38,197 bases of DNA from Ruminococcus sp. (GTDB lineage Bacteria; Bacillota; Clostridia; Oscillospirales; Ruminococcaceae): contig JAMPDU010000013.1 of the NCBI GenBank assembly GCA_023665505.1, positions 1-38,197 of the forward strand. The letters run 5' to 3'. Position 1 is the stretch's first letter. Each line of letters starts with the position of its first letter. Both the position numbers and the translations under genes were made by a program. This document shows, piece by piece, positions 24,255 to 32,498 of this stretch. The notes below the pieces were generated by a model. The model saw only the letters and a list, made by a program, of their open reading frames with translations, was not told where the DNA came from and ran no database searches.

Positions 24255-26576
24255 ATGATTACTCAAATCAGAAAAAGAGACGGCAGAACCGTTACATTCA
24301 ATATGGAAAAAATTGCCCAGGCTATATATAAAGCCGCCCGCTCCGTGGGGGGCAGCGACTATAATATCTCCCTCGAGCTTGCGGACAAGGTCTGCGACGC
24401 CGTTGAGGACAAGTACGGCAAGTGCGTCCCCACCGTCGAGCAGGTGCAGGATATGGTGGAAAAAGTCCTCGTTGAGGACGGTCACGCCAGAACCGCCAAG
24501 TCCTATATTCTGTACCGCTCCGACAGAACCCGCGCCCGGGAAATGAACACCAAGCTTATGAAAGTCTATGAGGACTTGACTTTCAAAGCCGCCAAGGACA
24601 GCGACATCAAGCGTGAAAACGCCAACATCAACGCCGATACCGCCATGGGCACTATGCTTAAGTACGGCTCCGAGGGGGCAAAGCAGTTTTACGAGATGTA
24701 CGTCCTGGACCCCCGCCACGCCAAAGCCCACAACAAAGGCGACATTCACATTCACGACCTTGACTACCTCACCCTGACAACCACCTGCTGTCAGATTGAC
24801 TTGATAAAACTTTTCAAGAACGGCTTTTCCACGGGGCACGGCTTTCTCCGCGAACCCAACGATATAGGCAGCTACTCCGCCCTTGCGTGTATAGCCATTC
24901 AGTCCGACCAAAACGACCAGCACGGCGGTCAAAGCATACCCAATTTTGAGTACGCAATGGCTGACGGCGTTAAAAAGACCTACCGCAAAAAGTACGTCTA
25001 CAACATCGCGAGATGTCTGGAAATGATTGCCAAGCTCGACAACGGTCAGGAAGTCAGCGACACCATCGCCAAAGAAATTTTGGACGAAAAGGGAATTTAT
25101 CCCATTCTCGGCAACGACAACGGCTACAAAGAGGCGGAATTTGAAAAGCTCTGCCGCTACATCGACGCCGATACCGCAAAGCGCGTCCAGGAATTCACAG
25201 CCAAAAACACCACCAAAGAAACCGACCGCTCCACCTATCAGGCTATGGAGGCTCTTATCCATAACCTCAACACCATGAACAGCCGAGCAGGCGCGCAAGT
25301 GCCTTTTTCCTCCATAAATTACGGCTTAGACACAAGCCTCGAGGGCAGAATGGTCATCAAAAACGTTCTTCTCGCCCACGAGGCGGGTCTGGGCAACGGC
25401 GAAACGCCCATTTTCCCCATACACATCTTCAAAATAAAAGAGGGCGTAAACTACAACCCCGAAGACCCCAACTATGACCTGTTCAAGCTCGCCTGCCGCG
25501 TTTCGGCGAAGAGACTTTTCCCCAACTTCTCCTTTATCGACGCGCCCTATAATCTTCAGTACTACAAACCCGGCGACTACAACACCGAGGTAGCCTACAT
25601 GGGCTGCCGCACAAGGGTTATCGGCAACGCCTACGACCCCTCAAACGAGATAGTCACAGGCAGGGGAAACCTCAGCTTTACCTCAATAAATCTCCCCCGG
25701 CTTGCCATAAACGCAAACCATAACGTGGGAGCGTTTTTCGACAGCCTCGAGGAAATTATGGACTTAGTCTGCGAGCAGCTTATGGCGCGGTACAAAATTC
25801 AAGCGCAGAAACGCGTCAAGAACTTCCCGTTCCTTATGGGGCAGGGAATTTGGATAGGCTCGGACAAGCTGGGACCCAACGATACCGTCGAGGAAGTGCT
25901 TAAGCAGGGTACGCTTTCAATGGGCTTTATCGGTCTTGCGGAGTGCTTAAAAGCTCTCGTGGGCAAGCACCACGGCGAGGACGAAGAGGCAAGAAAGTTA
26001 GGCTACGAAATAGTTTCCCGCATGCGCGAGAGAATGGACGAGGAAACCAAACGCACCGGCATGAACTACACCCTCCTCGCCACCCCCGCCGAGGGACTTT
26101 CCGGCAGATTTATCCGCATGGACAAAAAACTTTTCGGCGAAATTAAAGGCGTTACCGACAGGGAGTACTATACCAATTCTTTCCATGTACCCGTGTATTA
26201 CCCCATAAACGCTTTCGACAAAATAAAGATAGAGGCGCCCTACCACGCCCTTACAAACGCGGGGCACATCAGCTATGTGGAGCTTGACGGCGACCCCATG
26301 AATAATCTCTCGGCGTTTGAGAAGATAGTCCGCTGCATGAAGGAATCGGGCATAGGCTACGGCTCGATAAACCACCCCGTAGACCGTGACCCTGTATGCG
26401 GCTACACGGGCATAATCGGCGACACCTGCCCCAAGTGCGGACGTCACGAGGGCGACAACGGCGTCGGCATCGAGCGTATCAGACGTATCACGGGCTACCT
26501 TGTGGGAACTCTCGACCGTTTCAACGACGCAAAGCTCGCCGAGGTAAGAGACAGAGTTAAGCATGGCGTAAATTGA
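24255..26576 (+). CDS. nrdD: Anaerobic (class III) ribonucleoside-triphosphate reductase
   Basis: Protein of 773 residues. An ATP-cone allosteric domain fills about residues 3-90 (TQIRKRDGRTVTFNMEKIAQ). The catalytic barrel follows, with HIHDLDYL and MNSRAGAQVPFSSINYG. Near the C-terminus are zinc-site cysteines (DPVCGYTG, CPKCGR) and the glycyl-radical motif RRITGYLVG with Gly747. It reduces NTPs to dNTPs under anoxia and needs the radical-SAM activase NrdG, which is not next to it here. The ATG at 24255 has GGAGGAAAA 8-9 nt upstream; the longer frame back to 23988 runs through the previous terminator and is rejected. Confidence 0.97.
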   Translation: MITQIRKRDGRTVTFNMEKIAQAIYKAARSVGGSDYNISLELADKVCDAVEDKYGKCVPTVEQVQDMVEKVLVEDGHARTAKSYILYRSDRTRAREMNTKLMKVYEDLTFKAAKDSDIKRENANINADTAMGTMLKYGSEGAKQFYEMYVLDPRHAKAHNKGDIHIHDLDYLTLTTTCCQIDLIKLFKNGFSTGHGFLREPNDIGSYSALACIAIQSDQNDQHGGQSIPNFEYAMADGVKKTYRKKYVYNIARCLEMIAKLDNGQEVSDTIAKEILDEKGIYPILGNDNGYKEAEFEKLCRYIDADTAKRVQEFTAKNTTKETDRSTYQAMEALIHNLNTMNSRAGAQVPFSSINYGLDTSLEGRMVIKNVLLAHEAGLGNGETPIFPIHIFKIKEGVNYNPEDPNYDLFKLACRVSAKRLFPNFSFIDAPYNLQYYKPGDYNTEVAYMGCRTRVIGNAYDPSNEIVTGRGNLSFTSINLPRLAINANHNVGAFFDSLEEIMDLVCEQLMARYKIQAQKRVKNFPFLMGQGIWIGSDKLGPNDTVEEVLKQGTLSMGFIGLAECLKALVGKHHGEDEEARKLGYEIVSRMRERMDEETKRTGMNYTLLATPAEGLSGRFIRMDKKLFGEIKGVTDREYYTNSFHVPVYYPINAFDKIKIEAPYHALTNAGHISYVELDGDPMNNLSAFEKIVRCMKESGIGYGSINHPVDRDPVCGYTGIIGDTCPKCGRHEGDNGVGIERIRRITGYLVGTLDRFNDAKLAEVRDRVKHGVN

Positions 26577-26595
26577 TTTATAAGCAAGTTTTTCT

Positions 26596-26629
26596 CCTGC
26601 CTGTTTCGGTTAACTCCTTAACGGGCGGG
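26596..26629 (+). terminator. Probable terminator of nrdD
   Basis: CCTGCCTGTT (26596-26605) pairs with AACGGGCGGG (26620-26629) with G-U pairs, followed by GGAATTTTATTT. It lies 20 nt after the nrdD stop and just before the end of the convergent gene. Confidence 0.6.
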
Positions 26630-26635
26630 GGAATT

Positions 26636-27907
26636 TTATTTCCCCTCAATAATAATAACCGCGTTCCTGCCAAGCTCCTCAAACCTCTCCTCAAACACCC
26701 CCACGTCATAGGAAACCTGCCCCCGCAGCGGGTCGTTGACGTACACCGCCCGTTCTCTCATGTCATACCCCGTAAGCAGCATACAGTGCTCGCCGCCCAC
26801 CCATGAAATAAGCTCGCCCGTCTCCTCGTCCGTCCAAGTCACGTAATCCTCGATGATTTCCCCCATATTTATGCTGCCCCACACAACCACGGGGTTTCCG
26901 TGTTTCACTGCGGAATAAAGCGTCTTAGGCGTACACCCCGTAAGGTTCACAACCCGCCAATTGCCGCCCGTATCACAGTCCGACAAAAATTTTTCGGCAG
27001 TCTCCGCAATAACGTCCGCCGTGCAGCCGTAAGCGTCCCTGTCCCTCGGATTTCCCACAAAAACCTTTCTGTAATCGGCTTTGCGGTACTCTCCTTTCGG
27101 CAGGTACTCGTCCGCAAGGGTCAGCTTGTCAACGTCAAAGCCGATATGGTTTAACAGCATAGTCAGGGACGTTACCTCGCACCCCGTAGGCAATTCGGGA
27201 TTTTGCAGCAAAGCCGCCGCCTCTATGTACGCCTTAGTACCAATATCTTCGTGCGCAACAGGCACACGCAGGGTAGGCGAAACAATCCCGGGGTTATCTT
27301 TTTCCCTGACCGCCGCAAAGTAAATACCCTCTCCCAGCGAGGGAAAACTCACCGTTCCCCCCGAAAAGACCGCGCTTGTTTCCCAGCCGTCAACCGTCGC
27401 CTCATACTCCGTGCTGTCCGTACTGTCCGTATCGGCGGCAAAATTTTCCATACGTAAAGTTATCTCACCGTCATTGACAATTTTTTCCGCGCCGCTTACC
27501 GCCGTCACGGTTATTGGGTACGGGTTTGCCGTACTTTCCAAATAAACCGTGTAAATATCCGTGACCGTATCGGGCATATCCCTTTCCATAAGGCATACCG
27601 AGAAACTGCCCTCCTCGAGCCTGTTCAGTGAAACGCCCCGTTCCCGCACCTTGTGAAAGGACCTGCCCATATCCGCGCTGTATAAATACGTATTTTCGCC
27701 GTCCGCCTCGAGAGCGACCGCGCCGTTGCCCCTGCCGCCCGAACAGGGGGTTGTTTGCAGGGAAAAGGAGATACCGTTTTTGTCCGTAAAAAAAATTTTC
27801 TCATTGGGCGGGGTACCGTTCGCAGCCCCTGAGCAAGCGGGAAAAAATGTCGTTATAAAAACACATATACATAAAAAAGCCGCCGTTTTCGTCTTAATCT
27901 TCACCAC
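26636..27907 (-). CDS. Secreted lipoprotein with C39-like cysteine peptidase domain
   Basis: Protein of 423 residues. A type II signal peptide (KIKTKTAAFLCICVFITTFF) ends at lipobox FPAC, so the protein should be lipid-anchored outside the cell. Residues about 30-220 are beta-rich with two possible Ig-like units. The C-terminal domain, about 225-423, is C39_2/YvpB-like: Cys243 in LPTGCEVTSL, His374 in GGEHCMLLTGYD and Asp in YVNDPL make a papain-type set. Substrate unknown. The start is a GTG (27907 or the next codon, 27904) with only a weak ribosome binding site, so exact start is uncertain. Transcribed alone. Confidence 0.85.
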   Translation of the reverse strand: MVKIKTKTAAFLCICVFITTFFPACSGAANGTPPNEKIFFTDKNGISFSLQTTPCSGGRGNGAVALEADGENTYLYSADMGRSFHKVRERGVSLNRLEEGSFSVCLMERDMPDTVTDIYTVYLESTANPYPITVTAVSGAEKIVNDGEITLRMENFAADTDSTDSTEYEATVDGWETSAVFSGGTVSFPSLGEGIYFAAVREKDNPGIVSPTLRVPVAHEDIGTKAYIEAAALLQNPELPTGCEVTSLTMLLNHIGFDVDKLTLADEYLPKGEYRKADYRKVFVGNPRDRDAYGCTADVIAETAEKFLSDCDTGGNWRVVNLTGCTPKTLYSAVKHGNPVVVWGSINMGEIIEDYVTWTDEETGELISWVGGEHCMLLTGYDMRERAVYVNDPLRGQVSYDVGVFEERFEELGRNAVIIIEGK

Positions 27908-27930
27908 TTCATTTCATTTTGATTTTTCTT

Positions 27931-27959
27931 ATTTTAACATATTTTTTTAGAAATAGCAA
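27931..27959 (-). promoter_or_regulatory. Promoter of the C39-like lipoprotein gene
   Basis: Minus strand TTGCTA (27959-27954), 17 nt, TAAAAT (27936-27931), about 24 nt before the GTG start. The short distance leaves a very brief 5' leader, in line with the weak ribosome binding site. Confidence 0.7.
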
Positions 27960-27974
27960 GGGTTATGGTAAATA

Positions 27975-28005
27975 TGCAGGGGCGGATATAGAACCCGCCC
28001 CTGCA
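27975..28005. repeat. GC-rich palindromic intergenic repeat
   Basis: TGCAGGGGCGG (27975-27985) and CCGCCCCTGCA (27995-28005) are perfect 11-bp arms with a 9-nt loop. Similar in core (AGGGGCGG) to the units at 16967 and 35681. It lies between the cardiolipin synthase stop and the C39 gene promoter and has no T-run. Confidence 0.75.
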
Positions 28006-28053
28006 ACATTAACGGTTATCGTTTAATGAGCAATGAAAGCCCGTCAATAATGC

Positions 28054-29610
28054 TTAAAGCAGCGGCGCAATCAGCCTCATAAACCGCCCCATAATCTTTG
28101 TAAACCCTTTCTCCTTTTTAATGCTTTCATAGGTGACTTTTTCGCACTTTTTCAGCGCGTCCGCGAAATCCGCCTCGATGTCCGCGATACAGTCCGCGCC
28201 GTAAAGATACGTGCCGCACTCGAAATGGTGGTAAAGACTTCTGTAATCGAGGTTTATCGTGCCCACAACCGCCTTAATACCGTCCGAAACAAACACCTTT
28301 GCGTGCACAAAGCCCGGGGTGTACAGATAAATCTCCACCCCCGAATCGAGGAGGGTTTTAAAGTACGTCTTGGCAAGGGCGTACACAGGCTTTTTGTCGG
28401 GAATTCCCGGCAGTATCAGCTTTGTGTCGATGCCCCTTTCGGCGGAATATTTTAACGCCGTCAGCAGCTCGTCGTCCAAAATAAGGTAGGGCGTCATAAT
28501 GTGGACGTAATTATTCGCCCGGTTGAGAATGTCCATATAAACCTTTTCCCCGACTTTGTCGTTGTCGAAAGGGTTGTCCCCGAAAGGCACGGCGTACCCC
28601 TTTTCCTCAAAGGTATCCGCAAGTCCCAAATAGCTTTGGTAATCGGGGTTTCGCTCGCCCAGCGACCACATGTTCAAAAACATCAGCGTAAGATTGTCAA
28701 CGGCTTTGCCCTCGATTTTCACGGCGGTGTCTTTCCAGTGCCCGTAAGGACTTGTGTGATTTATGTACTCGTCCGCAAGGTTCACCCCGCCGTTAAAGCC
28801 GACTTTTCCGTCGATAACGAGGATTTTCCTGTGGTCGCGGTAGTTGTAGTGGGTGGACAGAAACGGGCGTATGGGCGAAAACATCTTGCATTTTATGCCG
28901 TACTCCGCCAGCATTTTGGGATAGTTATACGGCAGCAGGGCGATTGCGCATGTGCCGTCGTACATCACCCGTACTTCCACGCCCTGTTTCGCTTTTTCCG
29001 CGAGAACGTGCAGGATACTGCCCCACATTTTCCCCTCGTCGATTATAAAGTACTCCATAAAAATAAACTTCTCGGCTTTTTTAAGTTCCTCCAGCATAGC
29101 CTCCCACTTGTTTTCGCCGAGAGGGTAGTACGTAACCTTATTTCCCGCCGTGGCGGGGTACGTGCCGCTCCTGTCAAGGTAGCGGACAAGCTCGGCTGTT
29201 TCGCGGCTGACGGCGTTCAGATCCTCCATAACGGCGTTATCTTGCTGTATTTCCCGCTTGTGGTCTTTCACCAATTTGTTGTACCCCGTGCCGATGGCTC
29301 GGCTGCCGACGTCGGATTTGGTGTAAATATAAAAAATCGTGCCGAAAAAAGAGGTGACGGAAATTACCAAAATCCAGGTCAGTTTCGCGGAGCTGTCCAT
29401 ATCGCTGTTGATGAGGTACACGATAACGCAGAGGTTGAAAAGCCCCAACCCGCCCAAAATTCTGCCGATGAGAGCGGCGAAAAATATTTCCGAAATCAAA
29501 AAGCAGCCCACCGCCAAAAGCAGCAGCAGAATAATAATACCCGTCCTGCTGAAAATTATTCTCAGCAAACCTTTTTTGCGTTTTTTCAGAAGATTTAATT
29601 CCCCGTTCAT
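28054..29610 (-). CDS. cls: Cardiolipin synthase-like phospholipase D family protein
   Basis: Protein of 518 residues. Two to three N-terminal membrane helices (about residues 22-110) anchor it, followed by two PLD domains. Both HKD motifs are intact: HRKILVIDG (His260) and HAKVFVSDG (His436). Family members join two phosphatidylglycerols to cardiolipin plus glycerol at the membrane. The start at 29610 follows CGGAGTG by 6 nt; a GTG at 29619 overlaps that site. The gene stands alone behind a strong promoter. A transphosphatidylase with another acceptor cannot be excluded. Confidence 0.9.
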   Translation of the reverse strand: MNGELNLLKKRKKGLLRIIFSRTGIIILLLLLAVGCFLISEIFFAALIGRILGGLGLFNLCVIVYLINSDMDSSAKLTWILVISVTSFFGTIFYIYTKSDVGSRAIGTGYNKLVKDHKREIQQDNAVMEDLNAVSRETAELVRYLDRSGTYPATAGNKVTYYPLGENKWEAMLEELKKAEKFIFMEYFIIDEGKMWGSILHVLAEKAKQGVEVRVMYDGTCAIALLPYNYPKMLAEYGIKCKMFSPIRPFLSTHYNYRDHRKILVIDGKVGFNGGVNLADEYINHTSPYGHWKDTAVKIEGKAVDNLTLMFLNMWSLGERNPDYQSYLGLADTFEEKGYAVPFGDNPFDNDKVGEKVYMDILNRANNYVHIMTPYLILDDELLTALKYSAERGIDTKLILPGIPDKKPVYALAKTYFKTLLDSGVEIYLYTPGFVHAKVFVSDGIKAVVGTINLDYRSLYHHFECGTYLYGADCIADIEADFADALKKCEKVTYESIKKEKGFTKIMGRFMRLIAPLL

Positions 29611-29634
29611 ATTTATCACTCCGTTTTTATTTTA

Positions 29635-29663
29635 ATTATAGCAAATTTTTCCCCGTAAGTCAA
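29635..29663 (-). promoter_or_regulatory. Sigma-A promoter of the cardiolipin synthase gene
   Basis: Minus strand TTGACT (29663-29658), 17 nt, TATAAT (29640-29635), 25 nt before the ATG at 29610. Confidence 0.85.
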
Positions 29664-29745
29664 CATTTTACGAATTAATAGTTATTTTTTTGCAAATGCA
29701 TTTGACATAGTTTGTATGGTACGGTTTTTCTGTCCCATACAAAAA

Positions 29746-29845
29746 AAGCAAACGCAAGCAAAATAAGCAAATGCTTTTTTATTAAGCAAACGTAAGCAAA
29801 ACAAGCAAATGCTTTTTTTGTTAAACAAACGTAAGCAAAATAAGC
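29746..29845. repeat. 38-39 bp tandem repeat, about 2.6 copies
   Basis: Units share AAGCAAACGYAAGCAAAA then YAAGCAAATGCTTTTTT. Copies begin near 29746, 29784 and 29823; the third diverges after AAAATAAGC. Each unit contains AGCAAATGCTTTTT, a small AGCA/TGCT stem with a T-run. No reading frame is kept across units, so it is not a coding repeat. Upstream, GTATGG/CCATAC (29713-29740) is a separate inverted repeat. Confidence 0.8.
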
Positions 29846-29848
29846 TGT

Positions 29849-29920
29849 TAATGTAAATGTAAATGTTAATGTAAATGTAAATGCTAATGTAAATGTTAAT
29901 GTTAGTGTTAGTGTCAGTGA
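29849..29920. repeat. Hexanucleotide tandem repeat (TAATGT/AAATGT family), 12 copies
   Basis: Twelve consecutive 6-mers of the form WAATGT, drifting to TAGTGT and CAGTGA at the right end. The pattern continues directly from the 38-bp repeat. The remaining gap to 30040 contains ATTATTAATT blocks (29946-29980) and the ribosome binding site of the next gene. No gene is seen between 29611 and 30039. Confidence 0.85.
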
Positions 29921-30039
29921 TTATAAATAAAGAAAAAATTCGGAAAATTATTAATTATTAATTATTAATTGTTAATTAATTCGGACTTGCCCGCATAAAT
30001 ATATATAAACAGCTTGTATTTTTAAAGGAGTGTATATTT

Positions 30040-30522
30040 ATGAGCAAAGGTTCATCAAAAAAAGGAATAAAAATTATCCTGTTTCTTGTGCTTGTTATCG
30101 CGGCAATAGCCGCTCTTGCGTTTTGGTGCAAGGCAAAAGAGGAAACGGAAACCGACAGCATTCTTGCAATGTCCTCCAACGCACAGCGGGTGGAATTTCT
30201 CAACAAACAGGGCTGGATTGTCAAACCCGACCCCATTTCACGGGAGGATATAACCGTCCCCTCGGACTTTGACGGGGTTTACGCCGAGTACGCGGAGCTG
30301 CAAAAAAGCCAAGGTTTCGACCTTGAAAAGTACAAAGGCAAGCCCGCCACCCTGTTTACCTATCAGGTGCTGAACTACCCCGACCGCCCCGAAAACGTCG
30401 TCGCCACCCTTGTGGTCAGCAGCGACAGGCTTATCGCCGCCGACGTTTCCCTCACCGGCGAGGACGGTTTCACCGAGCCGCTTATAGCCCCCTCCACCCA
30501 GACTTACTTAGTCATTGAGTAA
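30040..30522 (+). CDS. DUF4830-like membrane-anchored protein
   Basis: Protein of 160 residues. One N-terminal membrane helix (about 9-29, IKIILFLVLVIAAIAALAFW) with a basic cytosolic lead and the remainder outside. The outer domain reads RVEFLNKQGWIVKPDP, PSDFDGVYAEYAELQKSQGFDL and YKGKPATLFTYQVLNYP, which matches my memory of DUF4830 proteins, common and uncharacterised in clostridia. AAAGGAG lies 9 nt before the ATG. It stands alone and converges on birA. Confidence 0.75.
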   Translation: MSKGSSKKGIKIILFLVLVIAAIAALAFWCKAKEETETDSILAMSSNAQRVEFLNKQGWIVKPDPISREDITVPSDFDGVYAEYAELQKSQGFDLEKYKGKPATLFTYQVLNYPDRPENVVATLVVSSDRLIAADVSLTGEDGFTEPLIAPSTQTYLVIE

Positions 30523-30528
30523 AAAAAT

Positions 30529-30557
30529 TCCGCATACCGTTCAAAACGATATGCGGA
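30529..30557. terminator. Bidirectional terminator between the DUF4830-like gene and birA
   Basis: TCCGCATA (30529-30536) pairs with TATGCGGA (30550-30557), extended inward by CGT/ACG; A7 lies before and T7 after, so each strand carries a T-run after the stem. It serves the two convergent genes. Confidence 0.9.
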
Positions 30558-30562
30558 TTTTT

Positions 30563-31534
30563 TTATGCTATTCTCACCGTGCCCGAGGTAAGAGCCTTTT
30601 CCTCCCCGTCCTCGCGGCGGACTATCAGTCTGCCTATTTCGTCTATTCCAAGGCAGTCCATAATTTCCGTCCTGTCGTTGTGGGTGACCTCGATACGCTT
30701 GCCGATAACGTTTGAACGGTTTCTGTACTCGTCCAAAAAACTCCTGTCGCTGATGTTGGCAAGCCGTTCCTCAAGGCAGTTGAGAATTTCCGCCGCCAGC
30801 TTGCTGCGGGAAACCGTCCTGCCCGTTTCCATGCGTATTGAGGTTGCCACGTCGGCAATATTTTTCGGGAACGACGTGTTCTGCACGTTTATGCCCATTC
30901 CCACAATTGCGTATTCCAAACCGCCCTGTTCCACGTTAACCGACGCCTCCGTAAGAATTCCGCAGAGCTTTTTGTTTGAACCCGCCGCGTATATATCGTT
31001 AACCCATTTTATTTTGCACTCCATGCCAGCAACCTTTTCAACCGCGTCCGCCACAGCCACAGCCGCGCAGGACGTAATCAGCAGCGAGTGCTCCACCGAA
31101 AGCTGAGGCCGCAGGATAACGCTCATGTAAATGCCCATTCCGTTGGGGGCGTAAAAGCTCCTGCCCATTCTGCCCCTGCCGTTGGTCTGCACCTCGGAAA
31201 TAACCGTCGTTCCGTGCACCGCGCCCAATTGAGCAAGGCTTTTGGCGAAATCGTTTGTGGAGCTTATCGTCTTAAACACGTCCATTTTTCTGCCGAGAGC
31301 CTTTGTTTTAAGGTTCGGCACAATGGACTGCTCGCTGAGGAAATCGTTTTCCTCCGAAAGACAATAGCCCCTGTTCGTTACCGCGCAAATAAAGTATCCC
31401 TCTTCACGCAGCGTTTTGACAGCCTTCCAAACCGCGCTCCTTGTCATGCCCACGCTTTTGGCAATGTCGCTGCCGGACACACTTTTACCCTTATTTTTTT
31501 CCAAGACCTCCAGAACTCTTTCCTTTAAAGGCAT
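30563..31534 (-). CDS. birA: Biotin--[acetyl-CoA-carboxylase] ligase / biotin repressor
   Basis: Protein of 323 residues. Residues about 1-60 are a winged helix-turn-helix (SGSDIAKSVGMTRSAVWKAV), so it can also act as a biotin-responsive repressor. The catalytic domain has the biotinyl-AMP loop GRGRMGRSF (about 119-127), KWVNDIY and GILTEA; a small C-terminal SH3-like domain ends LTSGTVRIA. It attaches biotin to carboxylase subunits. The ATG at 31534 has GGAGG 8 nt upstream; an in-frame GTG at 31543 overlaps that site. No biotin synthesis gene adjoins it. Confidence 0.95.
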   Translation of the reverse strand: MPLKERVLEVLEKNKGKSVSGSDIAKSVGMTRSAVWKAVKTLREEGYFICAVTNRGYCLSEENDFLSEQSIVPNLKTKALGRKMDVFKTISSTNDFAKSLAQLGAVHGTTVISEVQTNGRGRMGRSFYAPNGMGIYMSVILRPQLSVEHSLLITSCAAVAVADAVEKVAGMECKIKWVNDIYAAGSNKKLCGILTEASVNVEQGGLEYAIVGMGINVQNTSFPKNIADVATSIRMETGRTVSRSKLAAEILNCLEERLANISDRSFLDEYRNRSNVIGKRIEVTHNDRTEIMDCLGIDEIGRLIVRREDGEEKALTSGTVRIA

Positions 31535-31809
31535 ACTCAGCACCTCCTAATTTACTCAACAAAATTTAAAAACCGATTGCATACCGTGAAAACCGTGTAC
31601 TCTTGCTTTCAAATAATATTATTAAAATAAAGCCGTGATAGGTAATGCGCAATAAATCCCCGATAAGGCGGATTTCTCCCATTGGAAAAAATCACCTTTT
31701 CGGTTTCCTGACATAAAATAACATGGAAAACCTTAAAAGTTTTCCCGCGGAACACATTTCCGCAAGTGCAAGGACAATACCAATCATTTTGCTAAAGGAG
31801 TAAACCAAA
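31535..31809. other. Non-coding gap between birA and the ytaF-like gene
   Basis: About 275 nt with several short inverted repeats: AAATCC/GGATTT (31656-31677), GGAAAAC/GTTTTCC (about 31723-31745) and CGGAA/TTCCG (about 31748-31762). Repeated ACCG-TG words lie near the birA side (31570-31595). I tested it mentally against the Mn-sensing yybP-ykoY RNA and found no match. No ORF or convincing promoter is seen. Confidence 0.4.
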
Positions 31810-31836
31810 GTGGAAAGCTGTGCTTGTATATGGTAA
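31810..31836 (+). CDS. Possible 8-codon upstream ORF coupled to the ytaF-like gene
   Basis: AAAGGAG (31794-31800) is correctly placed for the GTG at 31810, which opens VESCACIW (first residue Met if used as a start). Its stop TAA overlaps the ATG of the next gene in ATGGTAA (31830-31836). The main gene has only a weak site of its own, so its translation may depend on ribosomes finishing this peptide. Inferred from layout. Confidence 0.35.
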   Translation: MESCACIW

Positions 31837-32447
31837 AATATTTTCTATTAACAATAGCTGTATGTACCGACAGCTTTGCCGTTTCCGCCGGGGTCGGGGG
31901 AGCGGGGATAAAAGTACCGTTCCGTTCCGCCGTAACAATCAGCTTTACGGGGGCGTTTTTTCTCACCCTTTCCGCCGCCTTGTCGGAAGTTCTTAAACGC
32001 TGCATAGACAGCAGAGTTTTCGGCGTTCTGTCATTTGGGCTGCTTTTGGGACTTGGGATCATTAACCTTTTTCAAAACTTTTTCAAAGAGATTATTTTAA
32101 AAAGTCCGCGGCTTAACGGGGATAAAAAGCTCCCCGCCAAGCTCACAAAACTTTTTTTCGACGGAACTGCCGCCGACGCCGACAATTCCAAAAGCATCTC
32201 CGTAAAAGAGGCTCTCGTTCTGTCCGCCGCGCTTTCGGCAGATTCTGTTGTTACAGGAATAAGCTCGGGCTCCCTTGATCTGAACCTCCCGCTTTTGTCC
32301 GCAATATGCTTTCTCACGGGAATACCCGCCGTTCTGCTGGGAACGCTGCTGGGAAAAAAGCTGCATTCCGCCCTAAAAACGGACTTAGGGTGGCTCAGCG
32401 GAGCTGTTTTAATTGTCCTCGCATTCTTATCAAAATTGCACCGATAG
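31830..32447 (+). CDS. MntP/YtaF-family membrane protein
   Basis: Protein of 205 residues with about six membrane helices in two related halves; each half carries an acidic residue in a helix (IAVCTDSFAVSAG near the N-terminus and LSAALSADSVVTGISSG at about 140). This is the layout of the MntP manganese exporter and sporulation protein YtaF family; the long cytosolic linker (DADNSKSISVKEA) is closer to YtaF. Function, cation efflux or sporulation, cannot be decided here. ATG at 31830 rather than the TTG at 31824, since the ATG overlaps the stop of the upstream mini-ORF. Confidence 0.78.
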   Translation: MVKYFLLTIAVCTDSFAVSAGVGGAGIKVPFRSAVTISFTGAFFLTLSAALSEVLKRCIDSRVFGVLSFGLLLGLGIINLFQNFFKEIILKSPRLNGDKKLPAKLTKLFFDGTAADADNSKSISVKEALVLSAALSADSVVTGISSGSLDLNLPLLSAICFLTGIPAVLLGTLLGKKLHSALKTDLGWLSGAVLIVLAFLSKLHR

Positions 32448-32453
32448 GGTAAA

Positions 32454-32480
32454 ACTCCGCAGGGTACGCGCCTGCGGAGT
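32454..32480. terminator. Bidirectional terminator
   Basis: ACTCCGCAGG (32454-32463) pairs exactly with CCTGCGGAGT (32471-32480). The minus strand continues TTTTACCC, suiting the solute-binding protein gene that ends at 32499; the plus strand has only AGGGTT after it, so termination of the ytaF-like gene is less sure. Confidence 0.65.
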
Positions 32481-32498
32481 AGGGTTAAGCCGATTGAA

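Noticed and set aside
28501..29598. 365-codon plus-strand reading frame opposite the cardiolipin synthase gene
   Set aside because: It is antisense to a gene with complete HKD motifs, has no ribosome binding site and reads as low-complexity Val/Phe/Arg sequence.
29746..29845. CRISPR array
   Set aside because: The 38-39 bp units repeat without unique spacers, are only 2.6 copies, and no cas genes are present.
31640..31800. yybP-ykoY manganese riboswitch before the MntP/YtaF-like gene
   Set aside because: Neither the conserved GGGGAGUA nor the CCGUCGA-type elements were found, and the stems present do not form that fold.
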